In this document: piece by piece, positions 1-9,000 of the stretch
Layout of the letters: every line of letters starts with the position of its first letter
How positions within the stretch are numbered: the first letter of the stretch is position 1
DNA from: Actinomycetota bacterium
GTDB taxonomy: Bacteria > Actinomycetota > Thermoleophilia > RBG-16-64-13
NCBI GenBank assembly: GCA_016278725.1
Contig: JADQBG010000015.1
Location: 162,277-226,276, forward strand
Direction: 5' to 3'
Length of the DNA: 64,000 nucleotides
Translations under genes and position numbers: made by a program
Notes under the pieces: generated by a model
What the model was told of the DNA's origin: nothing
What the model saw: the letters and a program-made list of their open reading frames with translations, nothing else
Databases searched by the model: none

Positions 1-1483
1 CCGCCTGGCCGGCGTACGTTCTGCCCTCTACTTCGACGACCACGCGCACCTCGCCGAGGGAGTCCTTGCCCGAGGTTATGGAACGCACCCGGTAGTCCAT
101 CAGCTTCCCGCTGATACCCACCGCGTCGTCGATCGCCCGGAAGATCGATTCGACCGAGCCGCCGGAGAAGGCCTTGCCCGGCTGCTCCGCGCCTTCCTTG
201 CGGACACCCACCTGGCTCGTGGGAATCATGTTGGTCCCCGCCGCCACGTAGAAGTGATTGAGGCGGTAGATGTCCTCGCGCTCGCGGATCTCCTCCCCCG
301 CCAGTGCCTCCAAATCGAGCGCCGTGACCTGCTTCTTCTTGTCCGCGATCTCTTTGAAGCGCCGGAAGGCCTCGTCCAGTTCGTTACCGCTCAGGTGGAT
401 GCCCAGTTCGACCAGGCGGGACTGCAGCGCGTGGCGCCCCGAGTGCTTGCCCAGCACGATATCGGACTCGCCCAGACCGATATCGCCGGCGCGCATGATC
501 TCGTAGGTGCTGCGCTCCTTGAGCACCCCGTCCTGGTGGATACCCGACTCGTGGGCGAAGGCGTTCTTGCCCACGATAGCCTTGTTGGGCTGGACCTCGT
601 AGCCGGTCAGGTTGGACACCATGCGGCTGGTGCGTGAGATTTCGGTGGTGACTATGCCGACCGGACGGTCGAGCAGATCCTGCCTCACCCGGAGCGCCAT
701 CGCGACCTCCTCCAGGGCGGCATTGCCGGCGCGTTCCCCCAACCCGTTCACGGACACCTCGACCTGCGTGGCGCCCTGAGAGACCGCTGCCAAGGTATTG
801 GCCACGGCCAGGCCCAGATCGTTATGACAGTGAACCGCCAGGACGACGTCCGCCAATTCGGGCACCCGCTCGTAGAGCGTCTCGATCAGCGGCCCGAACT
901 CCATGGGCAGCGTGTAACCCACCGTGTCCGGCACGTTGATGGTGGTCGCCCCGGACTGAACAGCCCGGCGCAGCACCGCAGCCAGGAAGTCCACGTCGGA
1001 GCGGGTGGCGTCCATAGCACTGAACTGGACGTCGCCCGGGCAGAGCGAGACGGCCAGTTCGACCATGCGCTGAGTCAGTTCCAGCACCTCTTCGCGCGTT
1101 TTCTTGATCTGATGCTCGAGGTGGATGTCCGAGGTGGAGACGAAGGTGTGGATCCGCGGCTTCTCCGCGTCCTTGATGGCGTCCCAGCAGGTGCGGATAT
1201 CCGTTTCCACGCAGCGGGCCAGCCCGCAGACGGTGGCCCCCCGCACCTCGCGGGCGATCGCCTGCACGGCCTCGAAGTCCCCGGGGCTGGTGGCGGGAAA
1301 GCCGGCCTCGATGACGTCGACCCCCAGGCGGACCAACTGATGCGCGATCTCGAGCTTCTCCCCGACGTTCAGGCTTATGCCGGGCGACTGCTCGCCGTCT
1401 CGGAGGGTCGTGTCGAAGAACACCACGGGAACGCCCGCGTTGCGCCGGGGCTTCCCTTTGTGCGTCATTTGAGGGCCGGACAT
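1..1483 (-). CDS. leuA: 2-isopropylmalate synthase (3'-truncated by window edge)
   Basis: Minus-strand translation from ATG at 1483 reads MSGPQMTHKGKPRRNAGVPVVFFDTTLRDGEQSPGISLNVGEKLEIA...HCHNDLGLAVAN...NGLGERAGNAALEEV; RBS-like AAGGGGAGAG upstream. Absent from ORF track because it has no stop in the window. Confidence 0.95.
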   Translation of the reverse strand, partial: MSGPQMTHKGKPRRNAGVPVVFFDTTLRDGEQSPGISLNVGEKLEIAHQLVRLGVDVIEAGFPATSPGDFEAVQAIAREVRGATVCGLARCVETDIRTCWDAIKDAEKPRIHTFVSTSDIHLEHQIKKTREEVLELTQRMVELAVSLCPGDVQFSAMDATRSDVDFLAAVLRRAVQSGATTINVPDTVGYTLPMEFGPLIETLYERVPELADVVLAVHCHNDLGLAVANTLAAVSQGATQVEVSVNGLGERAGNAALEEVAMALRVRQDLLDRPVGIVTTEISRTSRMVSNLTGYEVQPNKAIVGKNAFAHESGIHQDGVLKERSTYEIMRAGDIGLGESDIVLGKHSGRHALQSRLVELGIHLSGNELDEAFRRFKEIADKKKQVTALDLEALAGEEIREREDIYRLNHFYVAAGTNMIPTSQVGVRKEGAEQPGKAFSGGSVESIFRAIDDAVGISGKLMDYRVRSITSGKDSLGEVRVVVEVEGRTYAGQA

Positions 1484-1683
1484 AGCTCTCCCCTTGGAAA
1501 TCTTTGTGATCATGCCGGAAGTGACGTGCCGGATACGCCGGCCGCGAATCTCTCTCCCCCTAGAGGGGGAGCAGCAGGAGAGCGCTTGTAGTGAGCCGCG
1601 GCAAAGACATGGGCGAGCAGTGTAGAACAACCCGCCCTCGGGAGCAAGACCGGCAGCGGCTTGATGCGGCTCTGTGAGGTGGG

Positions 1684-2892
1684 TTAGGGCTGGTGGCGCT
1701 CGGCCATCGGCTCGTACGTGCACTCCTCAGGTCCGCAGTAATGCCCCACGTAGCGCGCCAGCGGGCGGTAGAGCGCCGGTTTTTCCGCCGCTTCGGCAAA
1801 GCGTTCCTCGATGCAGTGCGCGCACCAACCGGCCACGCGGCTCATGGCGAAAACCGGGGTGAAAAGGTCGACGGGAATCCCCATCATGTAGTAGAGCGAC
1901 GCCGAGTAGAGATCGACATTGGGATAGATGTCCTTGCCCTTCAACTGCCGGAAGATCCGCCGCGTGCTCTTCTCCACTTCTTGGGTCAGTTTGAGCCAGT
2001 GGAGGTCCCGGTCCCCCCCCAACTGCCTGATCAGATCCTGCAGAATCAATGAGCGGGGGTCGTAGGTGGCGTACACCCGGTGCCCCATGCCCATGATCTT
2101 CTCTCCGCGGCTGAGCCTTTCCTCGATATAGCCCTCCACCCGGTCGGGCTCCTGGATCTCGAGCAGCATCTCCATCACCCGGGAGTTCGCGCCCCCGTGC
2201 AGTTCGCCGGAGAGTGCCCCGATAGCCGCGGCCACGGCCGAATACGTGTGCGCGCGGGTGCTGGTGACTGCCCGGGCCACGAAGGTCGAGGCGTTCATCG
2301 AGTGGTCGGCGTGAAGCAGCAGAGCGACGTCCAGCAGGTGGGCGACTTCCTTATCGGGGGTCTCCCCCGACAGCATTCGCAGGAAATCGGCGGCGTGGTC
2401 CAGTTCGGGGTCCGCCTCTATCGGCTCCAGCCCCGAACGGAGACGGTGATAGGCCGCCACCAGCGTGGCCATCTTGGCGGTCAGGTCCACGGCGCGTTCG
2501 CGCACCGCTTCCTTTGAGTCGTCCGGCCGAGGATCGCCCATCTTCAGAAGCGGCACCGCAGCCTGCAGGAAATCCATCGGGCGAAGGTCCTGCGGATACT
2601 GCCGAACCAATTCGAGGATATGCGGCGAAACCTGCCTGCGCTCACCCAACCGGTGATGCAGACGACCATACTCGCTGTCCAGGGGCAGGTCGCCGTAGAG
2701 CAGCAGGAAGACAACCTCCTCGAAGTCCGACCGGGCCGCGAGCGTCTGGATATCGTAGCCCCGATAGACGAGGCGGCCCTCTTCGGCCTGAACGTCGCTG
2801 ATCTTGGTATCGGCCACGGTGATTCCGCGCAGACCCACGTTGGTGGTGTCCGGCCGACCGTTCGACATATCGGGAGTGCTGGTTACTTCCAC
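1684..2892 (-). CDS. citrate synthase / 2-methylcitrate synthase family
   Basis: GLRGITVADTKISDV...RLVYRGYDIQ...GMGHRVYATYDPRS...NVDLYSASLYYMMGIP. Confidence 0.93.
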   Translation of the reverse strand: MEVTSTPDMSNGRPDTTNVGLRGITVADTKISDVQAEEGRLVYRGYDIQTLAARSDFEEVVFLLLYGDLPLDSEYGRLHHRLGERRQVSPHILELVRQYPQDLRPMDFLQAAVPLLKMGDPRPDDSKEAVRERAVDLTAKMATLVAAYHRLRSGLEPIEADPELDHAADFLRMLSGETPDKEVAHLLDVALLLHADHSMNASTFVARAVTSTRAHTYSAVAAAIGALSGELHGGANSRVMEMLLEIQEPDRVEGYIEERLSRGEKIMGMGHRVYATYDPRSLILQDLIRQLGGDRDLHWLKLTQEVEKSTRRIFRQLKGKDIYPNVDLYSASLYYMMGIPVDLFTPVFAMSRVAGWCAHCIEERFAEAAEKPALYRPLARYVGHYCGPEECTYEPMAERHQP

Positions 2893-3145
2893 GTTCGACC
2901 CTCTCTCGATGAAGGGGCTTCGCGCCAGAGAGCGCGCCGGCGAACCCGCAAAGGCGTGGTTCGTATATTAAACCCCGAGTTACTTCCCCACGAAAGGGGC
3001 GTCGTTATCGATGCTGTAACAACCGATTGTGAGGCTATCCGCCAGATATTGGTTAAGCTATGACCAAAGAGCAACCGATCTTGCCGGTCCAGAGCCGACC
3101 TTCGCTCTGCGAACCGCGTACATGACTCTATCAGGAGCAGACCGT

Positions 3146-3907
3146 ATGGCCATGGCTAACCAAGAACGCACGATTGCCGTCTTCATCGATTTTGAGAACC
3201 TGGCCATTGGGTTCCGGCGCCGCCGCGACGACTTCCAGATAGGCCGCATTCTCGAACGGCTGCTCGAGAAAGGCAAGATCATCGTCAAGAAATCCTACGC
3301 CGATTGGGGCGAGTACAGTAAGTACACCAAGCCCCTGCACGAGGCCGCCATCGAACTGATCGAGATTCCCAGGCGAGGAATGACCGGCAAGAATTCGGCG
3401 GACATACGCCTGGCCGTCGACGCGATGGACCTCGCCTGGTCCAAGGAACACATCGACACCTTCGTGATCGTCTCTGGAGACTCCGACTTCTCGCCCCTGG
3501 TCTCCAAGCTGAAGGAAAACGGCAAGCACGTCATCGGCATAGGGATGAAGGAATCCACCTCGGACCTGCTCTCGTCCAACTGTGACGAATTCATCTTCTA
3601 CGAGGACCTGGAGCGGGCGGCGGAGAGACCGACCCGCCTCACCTCCGAACTTCCTCAGGGCAAGCGCGAGGTCTTCGACCTGCTGGTCGAGGTGATCGCC
3701 GCTTTGATGCGGGAGAACAAGGATCCAATCTACGCCTCGATGGTGAAGGACACGATGCAACGCAAGCGCCCTTCCTTCAACGAGTCAAGCCACGGCTACC
3801 GCACCTTCAGCGACCTACTCAAGGATGCCGAGGAGCAGGGAGTGATCAAGCTGCGGCGCGACAAGAAGGCCGGCTGGAGCTACGTCGTCGAGAGCCTCAA
3901 CAGCTAA
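3146..3907 (+). CDS. NYN-domain (LabA/DUF88-like) protein with C-terminal OST-HTH/LOTUS-like domain
   Basis: FIDFENLAIG...NSADIRLAVDAMDLAW...FVIVSGDSDFSPLVSKLKENGKHVIGIG; C-terminus REVFDLLVEVIAAL...YRTFSDLLKDAEEQGVIKLRRDKKAGW. Start chosen at ATG 3146 after GGAG; track ORF opens at 3029. Confidence 0.85.
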   Translation: MAMANQERTIAVFIDFENLAIGFRRRRDDFQIGRILERLLEKGKIIVKKSYADWGEYSKYTKPLHEAAIELIEIPRRGMTGKNSADIRLAVDAMDLAWSKEHIDTFVIVSGDSDFSPLVSKLKENGKHVIGIGMKESTSDLLSSNCDEFIFYEDLERAAERPTRLTSELPQGKREVFDLLVEVIAALMRENKDPIYASMVKDTMQRKRPSFNESSHGYRTFSDLLKDAEEQGVIKLRRDKKAGWSYVVESLNS

Positions 3908-3913
3908 CCGCTG

Positions 3914-4351
3914 ATGGTTCGCTATCTGCTCGCCCTGGTCATGTTCACGGTGGGTATCATGGTCGCCACCCAGCCCCCCATCAACGCGGCGCTCGCCAGG
4001 CGCTCCGGCCCCCTTTGGGCGGCCGGCATCTCTTTCGCTGTGGGAACGCTGGCCATCGTGGCCCTCAGCCTGCTGGTCACCCGCAGCCTGCCGCTGGACG
4101 TCCGTGAAGCGCCTCCCTGGCAGTTCGTGGGCGGTCTGCTGGGGGCGATCTTCGTGTTCAGCAACATCCTCATCGTCCCCAGGCTGGGCGCCCTGGGCCT
4201 GATCGCGGCCAGCGTCGCCGGTCAGTTGTCCGGGGCCTTGCTGATCGACCGCTTCGGCCTCTTCGGACTCCCCCGCATTCCCCTCTCCCCGGTGCGCCTG
4301 GCCGGAATCGGCTTTCTGGTCATCGGACTCGCCCTGGTGCTGCGCCGGTAG
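3914..4351 (+). CDS. YdcZ/DUF606-like DMT-family membrane protein
   Basis: 145 aa hydrophobic protein, MVRYLLALVMFTVGIMVATQPPINAALARRSGPLWAAGISFAVG. Confidence 0.75.
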   Translation: MVRYLLALVMFTVGIMVATQPPINAALARRSGPLWAAGISFAVGTLAIVALSLLVTRSLPLDVREAPPWQFVGGLLGAIFVFSNILIVPRLGALGLIAASVAGQLSGALLIDRFGLFGLPRIPLSPVRLAGIGFLVIGLALVLRR

Positions 4352-4408
4352 GCTTGGGTGGCCGGTGTTAAGCTGAAGGCCGTAGGCCGAACGGGGACAG
4401 GAGGCAGG

Positions 4409-4897
4409 ATGGTGGATCAATCCGGAGCAGCTTCGCGGTGGGAAGGGATTCCGCCCGAGGAAGCCAAAGCGGCGGCGATCGCAGCGTTCCGCGACACGAC
4501 GAAGCCCACGAACTGCGCGCAGGCGGTCATGCTCTTCACTCTGCATCTGCTCGGCGGCCGCCCCGAGCTCGCCGACGTGGCCTCCTACCTGGGCGGGGGC
4601 GTGGGCAAGACCGGGGGAGCCTGTGGCGTGCTGACCGGAGCGGCCCTCTCGCTGGGCATCCGCGACAGCCTCTACGCCGACGCCTCGGCCGCGAGAGCCG
4701 ACGAGGGCTGTTCCCAGTTTCAACATCTGAAAGAAGCGTTTGTCGCGGCCTTCGGCGACACGGAGTGTCGGGAGTTGACGGGCTGCGAACTCGATACCAC
4801 CGCAGGACAGGACCGCTTTCGCGATGAGGGCATCCGCGAGAAGCAGTGCGTGGGCTACGTAGACTGGATGTGCGACCGGCTCGCAGACATCCTCTAA
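4409..4897 (+). CDS. C-GCAxxG-C-C family (putative redox-active) protein
   Basis: TNCAQAVMLF, GGVGKTGGACGVLTGAALSLG, CRELTGC, KQCVGYVDW; RBS AGGAGG before ATG 4409. Confidence 0.85.
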   Translation: MVDQSGAASRWEGIPPEEAKAAAIAAFRDTTKPTNCAQAVMLFTLHLLGGRPELADVASYLGGGVGKTGGACGVLTGAALSLGIRDSLYADASAARADEGCSQFQHLKEAFVAAFGDTECRELTGCELDTTAGQDRFRDEGIREKQCVGYVDWMCDRLADIL

Positions 4898-4956
4898 GCC
4901 GTCGGGACGATGAAGGGCCGCAGCGCCCCTCACCGATTTCTCCCAGAAAATAGTGA

Positions 4957-4982
4957 AGCCGGCCCAGGGGGGTCGGCCGGCT
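4957..4982 (+). terminator. possible transcription terminator hairpin
   Basis: AGCCGGCC-N10-GGCCGGCT perfect 8-bp stem 60 nt after stop of preceding gene; no clear U-tract. Confidence 0.4.
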
Positions 4983-5210
4983 ACACTGCGGGGAAAACCG
5001 CTCAGCACTTACGTGGCGCGGGCATGGGGGGAATCCCTCGACACGTTGTTCATGCTCAGCTGGATATTAGTGTACGTTGGAGCCGCAGATAAGGCCAATA
5101 CATCTTTTCTATGTTTGGTATAACGTGGGATTATTGAACTAGGTTTCTTCGCACCACTTTAAAGGACAGACCATTAACCTTAAGTCGGGAACCGTCTGGA
5201 CAGGTGCCTT

Positions 5211-6131
5211 TTGGAACTAACTCAGCTTCGCTACTTCATCACGATCGCCGAAACGCAAAGCTTTACCGAGGCTGCACGCAGGCTGCACGTCAGCCAACCG
5301 GCGCTCAGCTACCAGATAAAACACCTGGAAAGCGAGCTGGGGGCCGTCCTCTTTCATCGCACCAGCCGACAGGTATCCCTGACCGTCGACGGCAAGGCCT
5401 TCCTCCCCCTGGCCCAAGGGGTTCTGCGGAAGGCGGATGAGGCCGCGCATTTCATGGCCGAGAGGCTGGGGGTGGAGCGGGGCGAGGTCACCATGGGAGC
5501 CGTTCCCAGCGTGGGCAACCAGGTGATCCCCCGCATTCTCTCGAGCTTTCGCCGCAACTTTCCCGGGGTGCGGGTGCACGTGACGGTGGCGGGATCGCGC
5601 GAGCTCGAGGACCTGGTCCTGGACGGGGACGTGGACTTCGCCATCGTGAGCGCCCCCTCGACCTCGGACGCCCTCGAAGTCACCCACCTTCTGGTGGAAG
5701 AGCTGGTGGTGGTCGCCCCTCCCGGCCACGAGTTGGGCAGTAGGCACTCGATCAGCTTTCTCGAACTGCAGAAATACGAGTGGATCCTGCCCGACAAGAG
5801 CTTCACCCTGACCAGCCAGATCCTGCAGGCGTGCGAGCGGGCCGGCTTCGAGCCGGACGTGGCCTTCGAGACCGGGAGCCTGGAATCGGTGCTCAGCTTC
5901 GTGCAGAACGATCTGGGCATCGGCATCCTCCCGCGGCTGGCGCTCTCGGCCCACCCGCAAGGTGAGCTCGTGGTGCTCCCGCTGCAGGAACCGCTAACGC
6001 GCGACCTCAACCTGATCCGAGCCAGAGACCGCTACACCTCGGTGGCGGCCAAAGCGCTCCTGGTTCACACGCGCACCACGATGCTCTCCTCGTTCCCGCC
6101 CGGCGGGCAGCCCACCGGGCGGGTGACCTAA
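5211..6131 (+). CDS. LysR family transcriptional regulator
   Basis: TTG start; MELTQLRYFITIAETQSFTEAARRLHVSQPALSYQIKHLESELGAVLFHRTSRQVSLT. Confidence 0.95.
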   Translation: MELTQLRYFITIAETQSFTEAARRLHVSQPALSYQIKHLESELGAVLFHRTSRQVSLTVDGKAFLPLAQGVLRKADEAAHFMAERLGVERGEVTMGAVPSVGNQVIPRILSSFRRNFPGVRVHVTVAGSRELEDLVLDGDVDFAIVSAPSTSDALEVTHLLVEELVVVAPPGHELGSRHSISFLELQKYEWILPDKSFTLTSQILQACERAGFEPDVAFETGSLESVLSFVQNDLGIGILPRLALSAHPQGELVVLPLQEPLTRDLNLIRARDRYTSVAAKALLVHTRTTMLSSFPPGGQPTGRVT

Positions 6132-6135
6132 CCGG

Positions 6136-7740
6136 CTAGAGCTCGACCGAGCGCGCCTCGAAGAAGCCGTCCAGCGCGCAGATCTCGTCAAGGATCTCCT
6201 GCGGGAGCCGCTCATCCAGGGCCACGCCCATTACCGCCTTGCCTTCGACCTTCTTGCGGCCGACGTTCATGAAGGCGATGTTTATGCCCCGCTTACCGAG
6301 CGCCGTCCCCACCTTGCCGATCATGCCCGGCACGTCCTCGTACTGGAAGAAGGCCATATGCGCGGCCGGCTCCAGGTCGATGTCGTGGCGATAGATCTTG
6401 ACCAGGCGCGGCTTGTGCTTGGGCCCGATGGTGGTCCCGGCGACGGTCAGCGCACCCCGGCGGTCCTCGGTCTCGACGGTGATGAGGTTGGTGTAGTCCC
6501 GCGAACGGCGTTCGCTGACCTCGGCCACGTCGAGACCGCGCTCGTCCGCGATGGCGGCGGCGTTGACGATATTGACCGGCTCCTCGACGTGGTGCTCGAA
6601 GATGCCCTTTAGCACGGAGAGGGTGATCAGCTTGGTGTCGTGCTCGGCGATCTCGCCGGCGGTGGTCACCGTGATCTTGCTCAAAGGACCGTCGGCGATC
6701 GAGATCAGCAGACGTCCCAGAGTCTCCGAAAGCGGCAGGTAGGGGCCCAGCACCTGCATGGCTTCGTCGGGAATGGCGGGAACGTTGACCGCGTTGGAGA
6801 CAAAGCGGCCGTGGAGCGCGGCCGCCACCTGCTGGGCGATGATCACCCCAGCCTTGTCCTGCGCCTCCTCGGTCGAGGCCCCCAGGTGGGGCGTGACCAC
6901 GATGTTGTCGTACTTGAGCAGGGGATGATCGGCGGGCGCGGGCTCCTTGGAGAATACGTCCACCCCGGCCGAAGCCACCTTGCCCGACTCCACCGCCCGC
7001 GCCAGAGCGCCCTCGTCGATGATTCCGCCGCGAGCGGCATTGATGACACGCACGCCGTCCTTCATCTTGGCGAATTCCTCGTCGCCGATGTAGCCCATGG
7101 TCTCGGCGTTCTTGGGCAGGTGGACGGTGAGGAAATCCGCCTTGGCGTAGACTTCATCGGGGGATTCGGCCGGTTCGATGCCGTTCTCGCGGAAGCGATC
7201 GATCGAGACGTAGGGGTCGTAACCGATAACCTCCATGCGCAGTCCCCGGGCGCGCTGCGCGACCACCAGTCCGATGCGGCCCAGACCGATCAGACCCAGA
7301 GTCTTGCCGGTGATCTCCACCCCTTTGAACTTGGAGCGCTCCCACTTGCCCGCCTTGAGCGAGGCGTGCGCCTGCGGCAGTTGACGGGCTTGGGCGAGCA
7401 TCAGGGCGATGGCATGCTCCCCGGCGGCGACGGCGTTCGATTCGGGCGCGTTCGCCACCAGGATGCCGCGTTTGGTGGCCGCGGTCACGTCGATGTTGTC
7501 CACGCCGCTTCCCGCCCGCCCGATCACCTTGAGCCGGCTGCTCTTCTCCAGCATTTCGGCGGTCACCTGCGTCTGCGAACGGACGATCAGGGCGTCGTAC
7601 TCGTTGATGCGCGAAGTGAGCTCCTCATCGCTCATCCCGGTGTCGACCTCGACCGCGAAGTCCTTGCGGAGCAGATCGATTCCCGCTTCAGAGATCTTTT
7701 CCTTGACCAATACCTTGGCGTTAGCCTTTTCGCCTACCAT
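6136..7740 (-). CDS. serA: D-3-phosphoglycerate dehydrogenase
   Basis: 534 aa; KVLVKEKISEAGIDLLRK...GRAGSGVDNIDV...GLIGLGRIG...NAARGGIIDEGAL...C-terminal ASB/ACT region. Confidence 0.95.
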   Translation of the reverse strand: MVGEKANAKVLVKEKISEAGIDLLRKDFAVEVDTGMSDEELTSRINEYDALIVRSQTQVTAEMLEKSSRLKVIGRAGSGVDNIDVTAATKRGILVANAPESNAVAAGEHAIALMLAQARQLPQAHASLKAGKWERSKFKGVEITGKTLGLIGLGRIGLVVAQRARGLRMEVIGYDPYVSIDRFRENGIEPAESPDEVYAKADFLTVHLPKNAETMGYIGDEEFAKMKDGVRVINAARGGIIDEGALARAVESGKVASAGVDVFSKEPAPADHPLLKYDNIVVTPHLGASTEEAQDKAGVIIAQQVAAALHGRFVSNAVNVPAIPDEAMQVLGPYLPLSETLGRLLISIADGPLSKITVTTAGEIAEHDTKLITLSVLKGIFEHHVEEPVNIVNAAAIADERGLDVAEVSERRSRDYTNLITVETEDRRGALTVAGTTIGPKHKPRLVKIYRHDIDLEPAAHMAFFQYEDVPGMIGKVGTALGKRGINIAFMNVGRKKVEGKAVMGVALDERLPQEILDEICALDGFFEARSVEL

Positions 7741-8891
7741 GCGTCCTCCTCGAGGAACACTCTTTGCGCCGCGGCCACGCCCTTGCCCAGCGGAACGGCC
7801 TGCCCCAACTCGTTCAGCGCCATCTCCAAAGCCGAGACGGCGATGATGATGTCAAAGGGGCCGAAGTAGCCCAGATGACCCACGCGGACTATCTTGCCCG
7901 CGAGTTTGCCCTGCCCCCCGGCGAGCTGCACCCCGTACTTATCCTTGAGCAGGGCGTTGAGCTTCTTGCCGTCCAGCCCTTGGGGCACGCTGATCGAAGT
8001 CACCGCGCTCGCCTCGGGATAGTCCCCGGCGAAGAGCTCCAGCCCCAGAGCCTTGGCGGCTTCCCGCGTGGCCCGGCCCAATATGCGGTGCCGCTTGAAG
8101 AGCTTCTCCAACCCCTCTTCGCGGATGTGCTCGAGCGCAAGGGCGAGGGACTGGACCACCCCCACCGGGGGAGTCCAAGGCATCTGCGGCCTGGGGTTCT
8201 CCAGCGCTTTCTTCGTGTGCTCGAACGACAGGTAGAACACCGGGCTGGTCGCCTTGCCGGCCCTCTCCCAGGCGGCCTCGCTCACGCTGACGAAGGCCAG
8301 CCCCGGCGGCGACATCAACGCCTTCTGCGAGCCGGACACAGCCACGTCGATGCCCCACTCGTCGGTCCGCAGTTCGACCGCGCCCAGACCCGACACCGTG
8401 TCCACCACCAGCAGCGCCGGGTGCCCGCGCACGATGGCCCCGATGGCCTCCAGGTCGTTGACCGCGCCGGTCGAGGTCTCCGCGTGAGTGACGAAGACCG
8501 CCACGTAGTCGTCACGCTCGCCGAGCGCCTTTCGCAGATCCTCCGGAGGCACGCGCTCGCCCCACTCATACTCGAGCGTGGTGACCTCCGCGCCGTACAT
8601 CTCGCAGAGTTGCTGCCAGCGCTCGCCAAAATTCCCATTACTGGCCACGAGCACCGCATCCCCGGGGCTGACCAGGTTGGCTACCGCAGCCTCCATCCCT
8701 CCGGTGCCCGAGGCTCCGAAGATCAGCACATCGTTCTTCGTTTGAAAGACGTACTTGAGCCCCTCGGTTACCTCGAGAAAGAGCTCGGAGTATTCCTGGG
8801 ACCGGTGGTGGATGACCTCCTCGGCCCCGGCCAAGAGCACTGCTTCGGGGACCGGAGTAGGCCCGGGGGTAAGGAGATAACGTTTGAGCAC
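7734..8891 (-). CDS. class V aminotransferase (serine-pyruvate / alanine-glyoxylate aminotransferase family)
   Basis: RYLLTPGPTPVPEAV...HHRSQEYSELF...GASGTGGMEAAVANLVSPGD...VSGSQKALMSPPGL; overlaps serA start. Confidence 0.92.
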   Translation of the reverse strand: MLKRYLLTPGPTPVPEAVLLAGAEEVIHHRSQEYSELFLEVTEGLKYVFQTKNDVLIFGASGTGGMEAAVANLVSPGDAVLVASNGNFGERWQQLCEMYGAEVTTLEYEWGERVPPEDLRKALGERDDYVAVFVTHAETSTGAVNDLEAIGAIVRGHPALLVVDTVSGLGAVELRTDEWGIDVAVSGSQKALMSPPGLAFVSVSEAAWERAGKATSPVFYLSFEHTKKALENPRPQMPWTPPVGVVQSLALALEHIREEGLEKLFKRHRILGRATREAAKALGLELFAGDYPEASAVTSISVPQGLDGKKLNALLKDKYGVQLAGGQGKLAGKIVRVGHLGYFGPFDIIIAVSALEMALNELGQAVPLGKGVAAAQRVFLEEDAW

Positions 8892-9000
8892 GAGATCCTC
8901 TCTTTCAAGCTATTGGGCGCGTTTCCCAATTGGCCGAGCGGCGCCGAGCGTATGCGGCCCGGCGTCTGTTCGGCAGTCTAGAGCACGGCGCACGGGAGGT

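Noticed and set aside
7764-8981. 405-aa plus-strand ORF
   Set aside because: Antisense to the class V aminotransferase; shadow composition.
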